NCBI GenBank assembly: GCA_024178355.1
Contig: JAMZNZ010000001.1
Location: 62,001-126,000 of the forward strand
Direction of reading: 5' to 3'
Length of the DNA: 64,000 bases
Source of the DNA: Maricaulaceae bacterium EIL42A08
Lineage (GTDB): Bacteria; Pseudomonadota; Alphaproteobacteria; Caulobacterales; Maricaulaceae
Part shown: positions 35,417 through 43,129 of the stretch, in pieces
Layout: each line of letters begins with the position of its first letter
Numbering within the stretch: position 1 is the first letter of the stretch
Position numbers and translations under genes: made by a program
The notes under the pieces: generated by a model
Told to the model about the DNA's origin: nothing
What the model saw: only the letters and a program-made list of their open reading frames with translations
Databases searched by the model: none

Positions 35417-36373
35417 TTAACGCCGCCAGGTCAGGGAAAAGGCCGCAAAGCCTTCGTTGGTTTCCCAGGCGTCCGTCGCCATTTCATAGCGGGTTTCACG
35501 ATGGATATAAGCCAGCGACACGTCCGCACCGCGCAAATGCATGGCGACGCCAGCCTGGGCATCGCCAACGACAGCATAGGGCTCCATCGCAAGCGCATCG
35601 CGCATGTCAAAGCCGCGTCCCGGATCGTACATGACCGCCTGACGGTCAGCCCCGGCGAAGAACCACCAGGCCGGGCGCTCACTTTCAAACCCATCCATAT
35701 ATTGACCGAGGCGCACCGTGGCACCGGCTGCAGCCGAAGGCCCGTCATCACCGATGGACACACCGGCACGTGGACTTAATCCGAAATCGAGGCCATCGGC
35801 CCCGCCGGGCGCATCAAATGCACCTTCATAGCTCAACGCCATGCGGCGACGCTCAAAACCCTGCCCTGGGATAAGCGCAGCACCAGCGGTTTCGGCGTAA
35901 TCCGGATCAAAGGTCAATCGCGCGATCGAGGGTCGGTCCGATTCCAGCATGGTCAGCGAAAGCCGCGACCCAGATGCTGTGGTCGCCAGAAGCGCCTCCT
36001 GTCCAGAAAATGCCGACAGACCGTCGCGTGCAAGACTATCAGCGTAGGAGGACAGCACCGCCTCAGCAAAACGCGATGCAGCCGGCCGGGCGCGCTCAGG
36101 TGACGCGGTTATGGTCGCAACCGAGCCTGCCTCAAAACGCAGCGTGTAGGGATCGGTTTCTACACGCAAATCAGACAGTGCCGGAATTGGAGGAGCCGAT
36201 CGCAGCTCGGCGCGCAGCGGCTCCAGAATCATCGCCCGGACCTCAGCCTGAACGCTTGAATTGTCACCATCCTGGGCACTGGCTTCAGCCCCACCCAAGG
36301 CGCACAAAACGACCGCGCTGAGCATCAAGCTCAGACGGTGTGTGCGCGGGTGATGATACTGCATGGCCTTCAT
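35417..36373 (-). CDS. Exported protein with a beta-barrel-like C-terminus, function unknown
   Basis: 318 aa from the ATG at 36373, giving a signal peptide (cleavage near ASAQ); the frame is open to 36430. The middle carries many alternating hydrophobic and polar stretches. The last 85 or so residues (from WWFFAGADRQ through GDAQAGVAMHL and SLAYIHRETRYE to ...SLTWRR) look like the end of a small outer-membrane barrel and recall the C-terminal strands of lipid A deacylase LpxR (DUF2219). The same module recurs in the protein at 56459-57103. I cannot assign an activity; lipid A deacylation is only a suggestion. Confidence 0.7.
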   Translation of the reverse strand: MKAMQYHHPRTHRLSLMLSAVVLCALGGAEASAQDGDNSSVQAEVRAMILEPLRAELRSAPPIPALSDLRVETDPYTLRFEAGSVATITASPERARPAASRFAEAVLSSYADSLARDGLSAFSGQEALLATTASGSRLSLTMLESDRPSIARLTFDPDYAETAGAALIPGQGFERRRMALSYEGAFDAPGGADGLDFGLSPRAGVSIGDDGPSAAAGATVRLGQYMDGFESERPAWWFFAGADRQAVMYDPGRGFDMRDALAMEPYAVVGDAQAGVAMHLRGADVSLAYIHRETRYEMATDAWETNEGFAAFSLTWRR

Positions 36374-36488
36374 GGATGACCCAGGTCGCTTGTTACTTGC
36401 TCTATTGTGCAAGCGCACAATCAGAAACATTCTGTTTCCACTATATCACAGACGCGCGATTGGCCGAGTGGGGCAAGTCGTCTTTTTG

Positions 36489-36504
36489 GTTAACAAAATT
36501 TTAC
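36489..36504 (-). promoter_or_regulatory. Candidate CtrA-like site
   Basis: On the minus strand GTAA-AATTTTG-TTAAC, one mismatch from TTAA-N7-TTAAC, about 116-131 bp upstream of the barrel-like protein gene. It is an AT-rich region, so chance is possible. Confidence 0.25.
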
Positions 36505-36547
36505 AGGCCTTCTCTGGCGTCGGATTTTCACTGTTGATCATCGCCGA

Positions 36548-36574
36548 TGAACAGCTGCTGAACAGCTGCTGAAC
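36548..36574. repeat. 11-bp tandem repeat
   Basis: TGAACAGCTGC twice in tandem plus a partial third copy TGAAC, in the gap between the barrel-like gene and the response regulator. Each unit contains the palindrome CAGCTG. Confidence 0.6.
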
Positions 36575-36658
36575 CGTGAAGCCAATTAAATATGATGCGC
36601 GCGTGACACGAATTTTGATTCGCTGCACTGCAATACCGAACCCCTTTGCGGGCGGGTC

Positions 36659-37066
36659 TTACACTGGAGCTGCTCGTGAAATCCGGTGGTCGAACCAGGT
36701 CAGATGGATAGCCGATGCTATCAATTCATAGCTTTCCAGGTTGGAGGGTTTCACAAAATAACTACTGACCCCGGCCTTATAGGCAGCGGCTATTTCCTCC
36801 GTAAGCGCGGACGTCGAGATACACACCGCCGGGATATGGGCCATGGCCTCATCAGCCTTGATTTTGCGCACCAGCTCAATGCCGGTCATGCCTGGCAGGC
36901 GGACATCCACCACTAACAGGTTTGGGAGCTTTCCCGTGGCACCGATTTTATCGAGAACAGCCTCGCCATTTGGAAACAGCTGGATGTCGCGCACGCCCTC
37001 TGTTTCAAGCATTTCGCGCATAAGCGCCGCATCAACATGGCTATCTTCCACAATAAACAGGCTCAT
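36659..37066 (-). CDS. Single-domain response regulator (Rcp1-like), partner of the ethylene-receptor-like kinase
   Basis: 135 aa receiver domain without an output domain. Acidic residues IVEDSHVDAA, phosphoacceptor Asp54 in LLVVDVRLPGMTG, Ser/Thr in CISTSAL and Lys in SYFVKPSN. The start overlaps the stop of the kinase gene by 4 nt (ATGA), which strongly suggests they are cognate. The insertion pattern around residues 40-50 (GKLPNLLVV) resembles Rcp1, the receiver that partners with cyanobacterial phytochrome kinases. It must act by protein-protein contact or by relaying phosphate onward; no target is adjacent. Confidence 0.9.
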   Translation of the reverse strand: MSLFIVEDSHVDAALMREMLETEGVRDIQLFPNGEAVLDKIGATGKLPNLLVVDVRLPGMTGIELVRKIKADEAMAHIPAVCISTSALTEEIAAAYKAGVSSYFVKPSNLESYELIASAIHLTWFDHRISRAAPV

Positions 37067-38220
37067 GCGTCCCCCAGGGCCGAGGTGGGTGGAAATTCAA
37101 GCATGAACGCCGCCCCCTCTGTGTAGGTTGAATCCAGCGAAATTGTCCCGCCCAGCGCTTCCATGATCCGGCGGCAAAAGGCGAGACCGACCCCGGAGCC
37201 AGGGACATCCGTGCGATAGCGCTGAAGCATGTTGAACGCGGTCTCGGCGTACTCTTTCGGGATGCCAGGACCATTGTCACGAACGGTCACCAATACGCGA
37301 ACAGGGCTTGCCTCAATCATAACATCAACACGGGGTGTAACCTGGTCGGAATATTTGCGAGCGTTCTCAAACAGGTTGGAGAAAAGCTGGGTCGTCAACG
37401 TCAGATCGCCCAATACCGTGCCTTCGCCATGGACCTTGATCTGGATCGTTGTCTCGCTTTCAGTCTTGAATTCAGCAGCGATGGCATTGATCGCCTCGCC
37501 CAGATTTATGGTCTCACGTTCCGGCTTGGTGTCCAGGAGGGCCGAATAACTTAACAGCGTGTCCACCAGCTTGAGCATGCCCTCTGATTTCGACTGGACC
37601 TCTTCAAGATAGGTACGAGCGCGGTCAGACAGCTGGCTTTCGGCATCGCGCAAAGCCAGATCGGTCAGCAAGGCCACCTGGCGCACCGGGGCCTTGAGGT
37701 CGTGCGACGCGCCAGCAGCAAAATCCTTCAGCGTTGCGTTGGACTTTTGAAGCTCATCGGTGCGCGCTTCGACCGTACGCTCCAGATTCTCCGCCAGGTG
37801 AGTGAGCTCAGCCTCTGCGGCTGAGCGACGCTCCACCTCATCACGCAGCGACTCATTGGTCTTGGCCAACTGCTCAACACTCGGGATAGCCAGCGCCCGG
37901 GGTAGCAGCGGCCACAGGACAATCGCGGTGCCCACCGACGCCACAGCCGTACCAATTTTCACCAGCCCTTCTGCGAAATAGGCCGGAACCCAGACGGTGT
38001 AGATGGACAGAAAATGGCTCGCGCCGCAAAACAGGATGAAAGCGATGAACAGATAGGCGACAGGCCGATACACCAGATCCGGACGACGTCTGGAAAAGAC
38101 CCACAGCACCAGGGGAATTGAAAAATAGGCCAACCCAATGACGAGGTCAGAGACCACGTGCATCAACAGGATATCCAGACGCCAGAGATAGCACATGCCG
38201 TGAGGCATAAAGCCATGCAT
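37063..38220 (-). CDS. Histidine kinase with ethylene-receptor-type (ETR1-like) transmembrane sensor
   Basis: 385 aa. The N-terminal 105 or so residues form three membrane helices aligning without gaps, through the second helix, to the ethylene-binding domain of plant ETR1 as I remember it. SDLVIGLAYFSIPL (24-37) supplies Asp25, Tyr32, Ile35 and Pro36. FIAFILFCGASHFL (58-71) supplies Ile62, Cys65 and His69; Cys65 and His69 are the Cu(I) ligands in ETR1. VKIGTAVASVGTA (87-99) matches the third helix, with Lys88 at the place of ETR1 Lys91 after a 3-residue gap. There is no GAF domain. A coiled coil (about 115-165) leads to HisKA with His173 in FAAGASHDLKAPVRQV, then HATPase with LFSNLFENARKYSD, RDNGPGIPKEYA and GSGVGLAFCRR. 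Its cognate receiver is the overlapping next gene. Ethylene binding is inferred from conserved residues only. Confidence 0.88.
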   Translation of the reverse strand: MHGFMPHGMCYLWRLDILLMHVVSDLVIGLAYFSIPLVLWVFSRRRPDLVYRPVAYLFIAFILFCGASHFLSIYTVWVPAYFAEGLVKIGTAVASVGTAIVLWPLLPRALAIPSVEQLAKTNESLRDEVERRSAAEAELTHLAENLERTVEARTDELQKSNATLKDFAAGASHDLKAPVRQVALLTDLALRDAESQLSDRARTYLEEVQSKSEGMLKLVDTLLSYSALLDTKPERETINLGEAINAIAAEFKTESETTIQIKVHGEGTVLGDLTLTTQLFSNLFENARKYSDQVTPRVDVMIEASPVRVLVTVRDNGPGIPKEYAETAFNMLQRYRTDVPGSGVGLAFCRRIMEALGGTISLDSTYTEGAAFMLEFPPTSALGDA

Positions 38221-38346
38221 TGCGCTTGTGTCCCCTTGCCTGCTGTAATTGTTGGTCAGCCCCTACAGGACCAGAGCGTTAAGCGAATACGTTCAACAAT
38301 CAAGCCTCTTTCTTGGTAAATGCCTAGAAAGGCTAACCCAAAGCAG

Positions 38347-38379
38347 AAAAAAGCCCCGGCCTGATTGACCGGGGCTTTT
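38347..38379 (-). terminator. Terminator of nrdA
   Basis: 11-bp stem AAAAGCCCCGG / CCGGGGCTTTT with a 9-nt loop, followed on the minus strand by more T. It ends the nrdA transcript before the kinase gene. Confidence 0.9.
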
Positions 38380-38403
38380 GTTCGCCAGATTAAAGCGCAG
38401 TGC

Positions 38404-40284
38404 CTACTGACAGGCGAGGCACTCGTCGTAATCAGTGGGGGCGGCGTCCTCCATGGATTTTTCCATGTCGGTCTTTTCGGCTGCGTTGGCAAATGAAGCG
38501 CGCTGTACCGACTTGGAACGGCAATAGTAGAGCGACTTCACGCCCTTCTCCCACGCCGACCAGTGCAGCATGTGCAGGTCCCACTTGTTGACGTCGCCCG
38601 GCAGGAAGATATTCAGCGATTGGGACTGACACACATACGGCGTGCGGTCCGCAGCATGTTCAATCACCCAGCGCTGATCCAGCTCGAACGCGGTCTTGAA
38701 GACATCCTTCTCGTGATCATCCAGCTCCTCAAGGTGCTGAACCGAGCCTTCATGCTCCAGGATCGACGCCCAGACGCCAGGCGTGTTGATGCCCTTCTCG
38801 TCCAGCAGCTTTTCCAGATACGGGTTTTTCACCGTGAAGGAGCCCGACAAGGTCTTGTGAGTATAGACATTGGCCGGGATCGGCTCGATGCCGGCACTGG
38901 TACCACCACAGATGATGGAGATCGACGCAGTCGGCGCGATTGCCAGCTTGTGCGAGAAGCGCGCCTTGATGCCCTGCTCAGCCGCATCCGGGCAGGCTCC
39001 GCGTTCTTCCGCCAGCTTCACCGAGGCTTTGTCTGCTTCCTGGCGAATATGCTGGAACATGCGCTTGTTCCAGGACTGGGCCATGGCGCTTTCAAACGGC
39101 ACATTCATCTGCTGCAGGAAGGAGTGGAAGCCCATCAGACCCAGACCCACCGAGCGCTCGCGGAAGGCCGAATACTTCGCCCGGTCCATCTCGCTGGGGG
39201 CGCGGTCGATGAAGTCCTGCAGGACGTTGTCGAGGAAGCGGAACAGGTCTTCGATGAATTGCTCATCGTCCTTCCATTCCAGATACTTCTCGGCGTTCAG
39301 CGAGGACAGGCAGCACACAGCGGTACGGTCCTTGCCCATGTGGTCGATGCCGGTGGCCAGCATGATTTCAGAGCACAGATTGGACTGGCGAACCTTCAGG
39401 CCCAGCTTGCGCTGGTGAACCGGCAGGTTGTTGTTCACCGTGTCAGAGAAGATCACATAGGGCTCACCGGTCTGCAGACGCAGTTCCAGGATCTTCTGCC
39501 ACAGCTTGCGAGCGTTGACAGTTTTCACCACTTCACCGGACTTAGGCGAGCGCAGCTCAAACTCTTCGTCAGCCGCCACAGCGTTCATGAAGGCGTCAGA
39601 GATATTGATACCGTGATGCAGGTTCAGGCTCTTGCGGTTGAAGTCGCCCGACGGCTTGCGGATCTCCAGAAACTCTTCGATTTCCGGGTGATCAACGTCC
39701 AGATAGGCGGCGGCCGAACCGCGGCGCAGCGAGCCTTGAGAGATTGCAAGCGTGAGCGAATCCATCACGCGGATAAAGGGAATGATGCCCGAAGTCTGGC
39801 CATTCTGACCGACCTTCTCACCGATGGAGCGCACACCGCCCCAATAGGTGCCAATGCCACCACCGTTGGAGGCCAGCCAGACATTCTCCGTCCAGGTGCC
39901 AACAATATCGTCCAGGGAATCGTGAACCGAGTTCAGGAAGCACGAAATCGGCAGGCCGCGCTCTGCGCCGCCATTGGACAGGACCGGCGTGGCCGGCATG
40001 AACCACAGGTTGGACATGTAGTCATAAAGGCGCTGAGCGTGCTCAATATCGTCGGCATAGGCCGTCGAGACGCGCGCGAACATGTCCTGATAGGACTCGC
40101 CGGGAAGAAGATAGCGATCGACGAGCGTCTTCTTGCCGAAATCGGTCAGAAGCGCGTCGCGTGAATCATCGGTCTTCACCTTCTCAACAAGACGAAGATT
40201 GACCGCCTTGGGACGACCACGGCGCTCCTCGGAGGCCTTGGCTGCTGCGGCGATCGCGCTCTGGGCTTGGTCTAACGGCGTCAT
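38404..40284 (-). CDS. nrdA: Ribonucleotide reductase class Ia, alpha subunit (NrdA)
   Basis: 626 aa catalytic subunit. Substrate-site Cys in RGLPISCFLNSV, the triad NLCSEI (Asn, Cys and Glu equivalent to E. coli 437, 439 and 441), redox Cys in TAVCCLSSLN, and the radical-transfer Tyr pair in SLYYCRSKS. The C-terminus ends in the mobile Cys pair, ECLACQ. It is shorter than E. coli NrdA (761 aa), and I see no ATP-cone at the N-terminus, so allosteric activity control by dATP may be absent or differ. Two NrdR boxes lie upstream. A terminator follows the stop, so it is transcribed apart from nrdB. Confidence 0.97.
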   Translation of the reverse strand: MTPLDQAQSAIAAAAKASEERRGRPKAVNLRLVEKVKTDDSRDALLTDFGKKTLVDRYLLPGESYQDMFARVSTAYADDIEHAQRLYDYMSNLWFMPATPVLSNGGAERGLPISCFLNSVHDSLDDIVGTWTENVWLASNGGGIGTYWGGVRSIGEKVGQNGQTSGIIPFIRVMDSLTLAISQGSLRRGSAAAYLDVDHPEIEEFLEIRKPSGDFNRKSLNLHHGINISDAFMNAVAADEEFELRSPKSGEVVKTVNARKLWQKILELRLQTGEPYVIFSDTVNNNLPVHQRKLGLKVRQSNLCSEIMLATGIDHMGKDRTAVCCLSSLNAEKYLEWKDDEQFIEDLFRFLDNVLQDFIDRAPSEMDRAKYSAFRERSVGLGLMGFHSFLQQMNVPFESAMAQSWNKRMFQHIRQEADKASVKLAEERGACPDAAEQGIKARFSHKLAIAPTASISIICGGTSAGIEPIPANVYTHKTLSGSFTVKNPYLEKLLDEKGINTPGVWASILEHEGSVQHLEELDDHEKDVFKTAFELDQRWVIEHAADRTPYVCQSQSLNIFLPGDVNKWDLHMLHWSAWEKGVKSLYYCRSKSVQRASFANAAEKTDMEKSMEDAAPTDYDECLACQ

Positions 40285-40357
40285 TTAAAGCGCTCCTGAA
40301 CAGCTGCGCGCAAAGGGTTGAAGCGACGAGGCAATTACCTGCGCGCGGGCTTAAGAA

Positions 40358-40404
40358 AACCTATACGTAGTGCGGGTTCCCCCAGGAACCGCTACATATA
40401 GTGC
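40358..40404 (-). promoter_or_regulatory. Pair of NrdR boxes upstream of nrdA
   Basis: Two palindrome-like 16-mers at 40358-40373 and 40389-40404 with centres exactly 31 bp apart, the spacing (about three helix turns) known for NrdR box pairs. On the minus strand they read GCACTACGTATAGGTT and GCACTATATGTAGCGG; the second has one mismatch to the core CwAtATaTwG, the first has two. They start 74 bp upstream of the nrdA ATG. The rest of the 40285-40556 gap shows nothing else. Confidence 0.85.
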
Positions 40405-40556
40405 TCGCGACCCAAACAGGCGTCAATTACCCAAAGCGCTCAAAACCGAACTTTTTGGTAAACGAAGTCTTACCAGAAAACTGTCCGCGCCCGGACTCGT
40501 TAAGAACTGTGGCACGGGCCAAAGCTGTGGAAAGTTCAAACTGGCTGCAGTCGACC

Positions 40557-42221
40557 CTACTCCGCCGCCACTGCTTCCTCACCTTCGAACACCACACCAG
40601 CCAAAGGTCCGGCAAAGCTGAGCGCCTTGGGTACGCATGTGGGTTCTGCAGACACGTGATCAAGATCGCGCGCAATTTTCTCAGCTTCATCAGCCATTTG
40701 CGCGATCAGCGCTGAGCCGCCTGTCTCAGACTTCAACCGGCTTTGACCGTCACTATCGATATGATGCCAGTGGCCGGTAGTCAGCTCGAATCGATAGGCC
40801 GGCAGGAATCGCTCTGCGTGACGGCTCAAGAATCGCACCGCGTCGATCAGGAAGTCGCGCTCAAGCCGACTCATCGTCCAGTGAAAACTCACGCGCACCC
40901 AGCCCGGGCGCAAACCGGCAAAGCCTTGTGCAATCGCGTCGCGAAATCGCTCAGTCGACACAATATCTAGTCCCAATAGCTGGTGCCCATAAGGTCCGGC
41001 GCACGAACACCCGGCCCGCGCCTGAATGCCGAACAGATCATTGAGCAGGCGTGCGACCAGCTTGGGGTGGATCAGTGCGCCGCTCTCGCTATGAAGGTTG
41101 AAGCTGACCAGGCCAATGCGCTCCCTGGCGCTGGCCGGGCCGTAAAGCGTCACGCCCGGCATGTTCGCGAAGGCTTCAAGCGCGGCCTTCACATGGTCAT
41201 GCTCGCGCGCCTCAACCTGCTCCCAGCCCACTTCGGCCAGAAGGTCCAGCGCCTCAGCCGCCCGCATCAACTGGAGCAGCCCCGGTGTACCAGCCCGTTC
41301 GCGCGCTTCAATGTCCGCGATGAAGTCATGATCGTTCGGCGTTACATAGCGCACCGTCCCGCCGCCGCAGCAGCTGGGTGCCAGATCGGTGCGGTAAAGC
41401 GCCTTGTTGATCACCAGAAGGCCACACGACCCCGGCCCGCCAATCATCTTGTGGGGCGACAGGTAGATCGCGTCCGCCCCGTCCTCAGCCATATTGATCG
41501 GAAGATAGGGCGCGCTGGCTGCGCAATCGAGCGCTAGAATCGCGTCGTAGCGGTGAAGCAGATCGGCCAGAGCGCGCACATTGGTCTTCATGCCCGTCAC
41601 ATTGGAAGCCGCCGAGAACGCCCCGATCCTGCGCCGACCTTCAAATCGTGGATCCCTGAGCCAGCGCTCCAGCTCACCCATGTCGATATGGCCGCGCCCA
41701 TCAAGGCCGATGGTCACCACCTCACACAGGCTTTCACGCCAGCTCAGCTCATTGGAGTGATGCTCATAGGGGCCGATGAAAACCACCGGTCGGTCGGCGG
41801 CCAGCCGGTCCATGACCGCCTCGCGTCCAGCCTCATCCAGCGCATCGGTCAGCACCTGCTCAAACAGTGCCTTCGTGGCTGGTGGTATCGCAACGCCAAG
41901 AATTTCCTGCAGCCGGTGCACGCCCGCCGTCGCGCCTGAACCACACGCAATCAGCGCATGGCGATCATCGGCTCCTAGCACCTGCTTGATGCGAGATACC
42001 GCATCGTGGAGCGCCGCGGTCGCGGCATGGCCGGTCGCACTGTCTTCGTTATGAGGGTTGGCATAGAGACCTGAATGCTTTGCCAGCCGCTCATCGACAA
42101 GCCTGCTTATACGGCCTGACGCCCCATAGTCAGCATAGACAAGCGGCCGGTCGCCAAACGGCGTTTCAAGAACGCCGTCGTGTCCCACAATGCTTTGAGT
42201 AACCGACTCAATGATTTCCAT
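40557..42221 (-). CDS. Class V aminotransferase / cysteine desulfurase-like PLP enzyme
   Basis: 554 aa from ATG 42221 (MEIIESV); the frame to 42320 upstream overlaps the operator region of the divergent regulator. The fold-type I PLP signature is present: YADYGASGR at the N-terminus, IACGSGATAGVHRLQ, IGPYEHHSNELSWRE, ALDCAASAPYLP, and the PLP Lys in YLSPHKMIGGPGSCG. The ARAGCSCAGPYGH segment has the Cys cluster of the desulfurase active loop. The C-terminal 120 or so residues are extra compared with IscS/SufS (about 400 aa) and carry WHHIDSDG. Substrate unknown; control by the divergent Lrp-type regulator suggests amino-acid metabolism. Confidence 0.85.
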   Translation of the reverse strand: MEIIESVTQSIVGHDGVLETPFGDRPLVYADYGASGRISRLVDERLAKHSGLYANPHNEDSATGHAATAALHDAVSRIKQVLGADDRHALIACGSGATAGVHRLQEILGVAIPPATKALFEQVLTDALDEAGREAVMDRLAADRPVVFIGPYEHHSNELSWRESLCEVVTIGLDGRGHIDMGELERWLRDPRFEGRRRIGAFSAASNVTGMKTNVRALADLLHRYDAILALDCAASAPYLPINMAEDGADAIYLSPHKMIGGPGSCGLLVINKALYRTDLAPSCCGGGTVRYVTPNDHDFIADIEARERAGTPGLLQLMRAAEALDLLAEVGWEQVEAREHDHVKAALEAFANMPGVTLYGPASARERIGLVSFNLHSESGALIHPKLVARLLNDLFGIQARAGCSCAGPYGHQLLGLDIVSTERFRDAIAQGFAGLRPGWVRVSFHWTMSRLERDFLIDAVRFLSRHAERFLPAYRFELTTGHWHHIDSDGQSRLKSETGGSALIAQMADEAEKIARDLDHVSAEPTCVPKALSFAGPLAGVVFEGEEAVAAE

Positions 42222-42272
42222 GATCTGACCCTGCCTGACGCTTAAAGACAGGAAACCACGCATCGACGAGAG

Positions 42273-42287
42273 GAAATTGCTAATTTC
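42273..42287. promoter_or_regulatory. Inverted repeat GAAATT-N3-AATTTC, candidate Lrp/AsnC operator
   Basis: Perfect 6-bp inverted repeat in the divergent gap between the class V aminotransferase and the AsnC-type regulator. The 15-bp length fits Lrp-family sites. Confidence 0.5.
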
Positions 42288-42295
42288 ATTCCCCC

Positions 42296-42337
42296 AAAGC
42301 CTCACGTATGGTGATTTCAACTACTATATGAGGCTTT
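42296..42337. promoter_or_regulatory. Widely spaced 9-bp inverted repeat flanking the regulator start
   Basis: AAAGCCTCA (42296-42304) and TGAGGCTTT (42329-42337) are exact reverse complements 24 nt apart, ending 6 bases before the regulator ATG. Could be paired operator half-sites or a leader hairpin. Confidence 0.45.
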
Positions 42338-42343
42338 ATTAGC

Positions 42344-42796
42344 ATGGATGAGTATGATCGAAAGCTTTTAAAGGCGATTCAGGTGGATGCGGACCAGACG
42401 GTTCAGCAACTGGCCGACGAGATTGGCCTGTCTGCAACGCCGACGGCGCGCCGGTTAAAGCAGCTGAGCGAGAAGGGCCTGATTGAGAAAACAGTGACGC
42501 TGCTCAACCCGTCGGCGCTGGGTCTGAACACGACGCTCTTTATCTTCGTGCGCACCAACCGCCATGACGAGGCCTGGCTGAAGCAGTTCTCCGAAGGCGT
42601 AAGGCGCATGCCTGAAGTCGTCGAGTTCTACCGCATGGGCGGGGATATCGACTATCTGTTGAAGATCGTCCTGCCTGAAATCTCCGCCTATGACGACGTG
42701 TACAAGCGCCTGATAGCGGTGGCTCCGCTGGCCGATGTCAGCGCAGCCTTCGCCATGGAAGCCATCAAGAACACGACAGAATTGCCTTTAAACTAG
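42344..42796 (+). CDS. Lrp/AsnC-family transcriptional regulator
   Basis: 150 aa. N-terminal helix-turn-helix: MDEYDRKLLKAIQVDADQTV, then LADEIGLSATPTARRLKQL and GLIEKTVTLLN. The C-terminal RAM effector domain contains RRMPEVVEFYRMGGDIDYLL and VAPLADVSAAFAMEAIK. Such regulators form octamers and respond to amino acids. It is transcribed away from the class V aminotransferase gene across a 122-bp gap holding two inverted repeats, so it probably controls that gene and itself. Confidence 0.94.
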   Translation: MDEYDRKLLKAIQVDADQTVQQLADEIGLSATPTARRLKQLSEKGLIEKTVTLLNPSALGLNTTLFIFVRTNRHDEAWLKQFSEGVRRMPEVVEFYRMGGDIDYLLKIVLPEISAYDDVYKRLIAVAPLADVSAAFAMEAIKNTTELPLN

Positions 42797-43129
42797 GTCT
42801 CCCTCCCCTCCGGTCGGTCGATCCTCCCCCGGATCAAGTCCGGGGTGCGGGCGGGCGGTCGCCCTTGCGGACCCGTCGGGTCCGGGGTGCTGAATTCTGA
42901 AGCTCAAACAGTGTCATCCCGGACGCGAAGCGAGCCGGGACCTTCGACTCTAACAAGGCAAATGTCGCAGGTCCTTAGACCAAGTCCGGGATGACAGATA
43001 TTGGCTTTCAAACACTCCCGACGCCGTAGGTGTCGCAAGGCGAACAGCCGCCCGCAGCGTTAGCGAGCCTGCTCGCGATAAGCGAGGAACCGACGACACG
43101 GACGTGTCGGAGGATCAAAGAAGAATAAG
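42797..43129. repeat. Intergenic region with three repeat types
   Basis: No gene supported. CCGG-rich inverted repeats occupy about 42825-42890. A GTCATCCCGG...CCGGGATGAC palindrome spans 42913-42995. A 31-bp stretch at 43037-43067 is an exact copy of 20924-20954 near tRNA-Arg; the bases after it (about 43095-43115) also resemble the sequence next to that tRNA. Confidence 0.65.

Noticed and set aside
38563-40164. 533-codon plus-strand open frame
   Set aside because: It lies wholly antisense to nrdA, which has all catalytic motifs; long shadow frames are common at this GC content.
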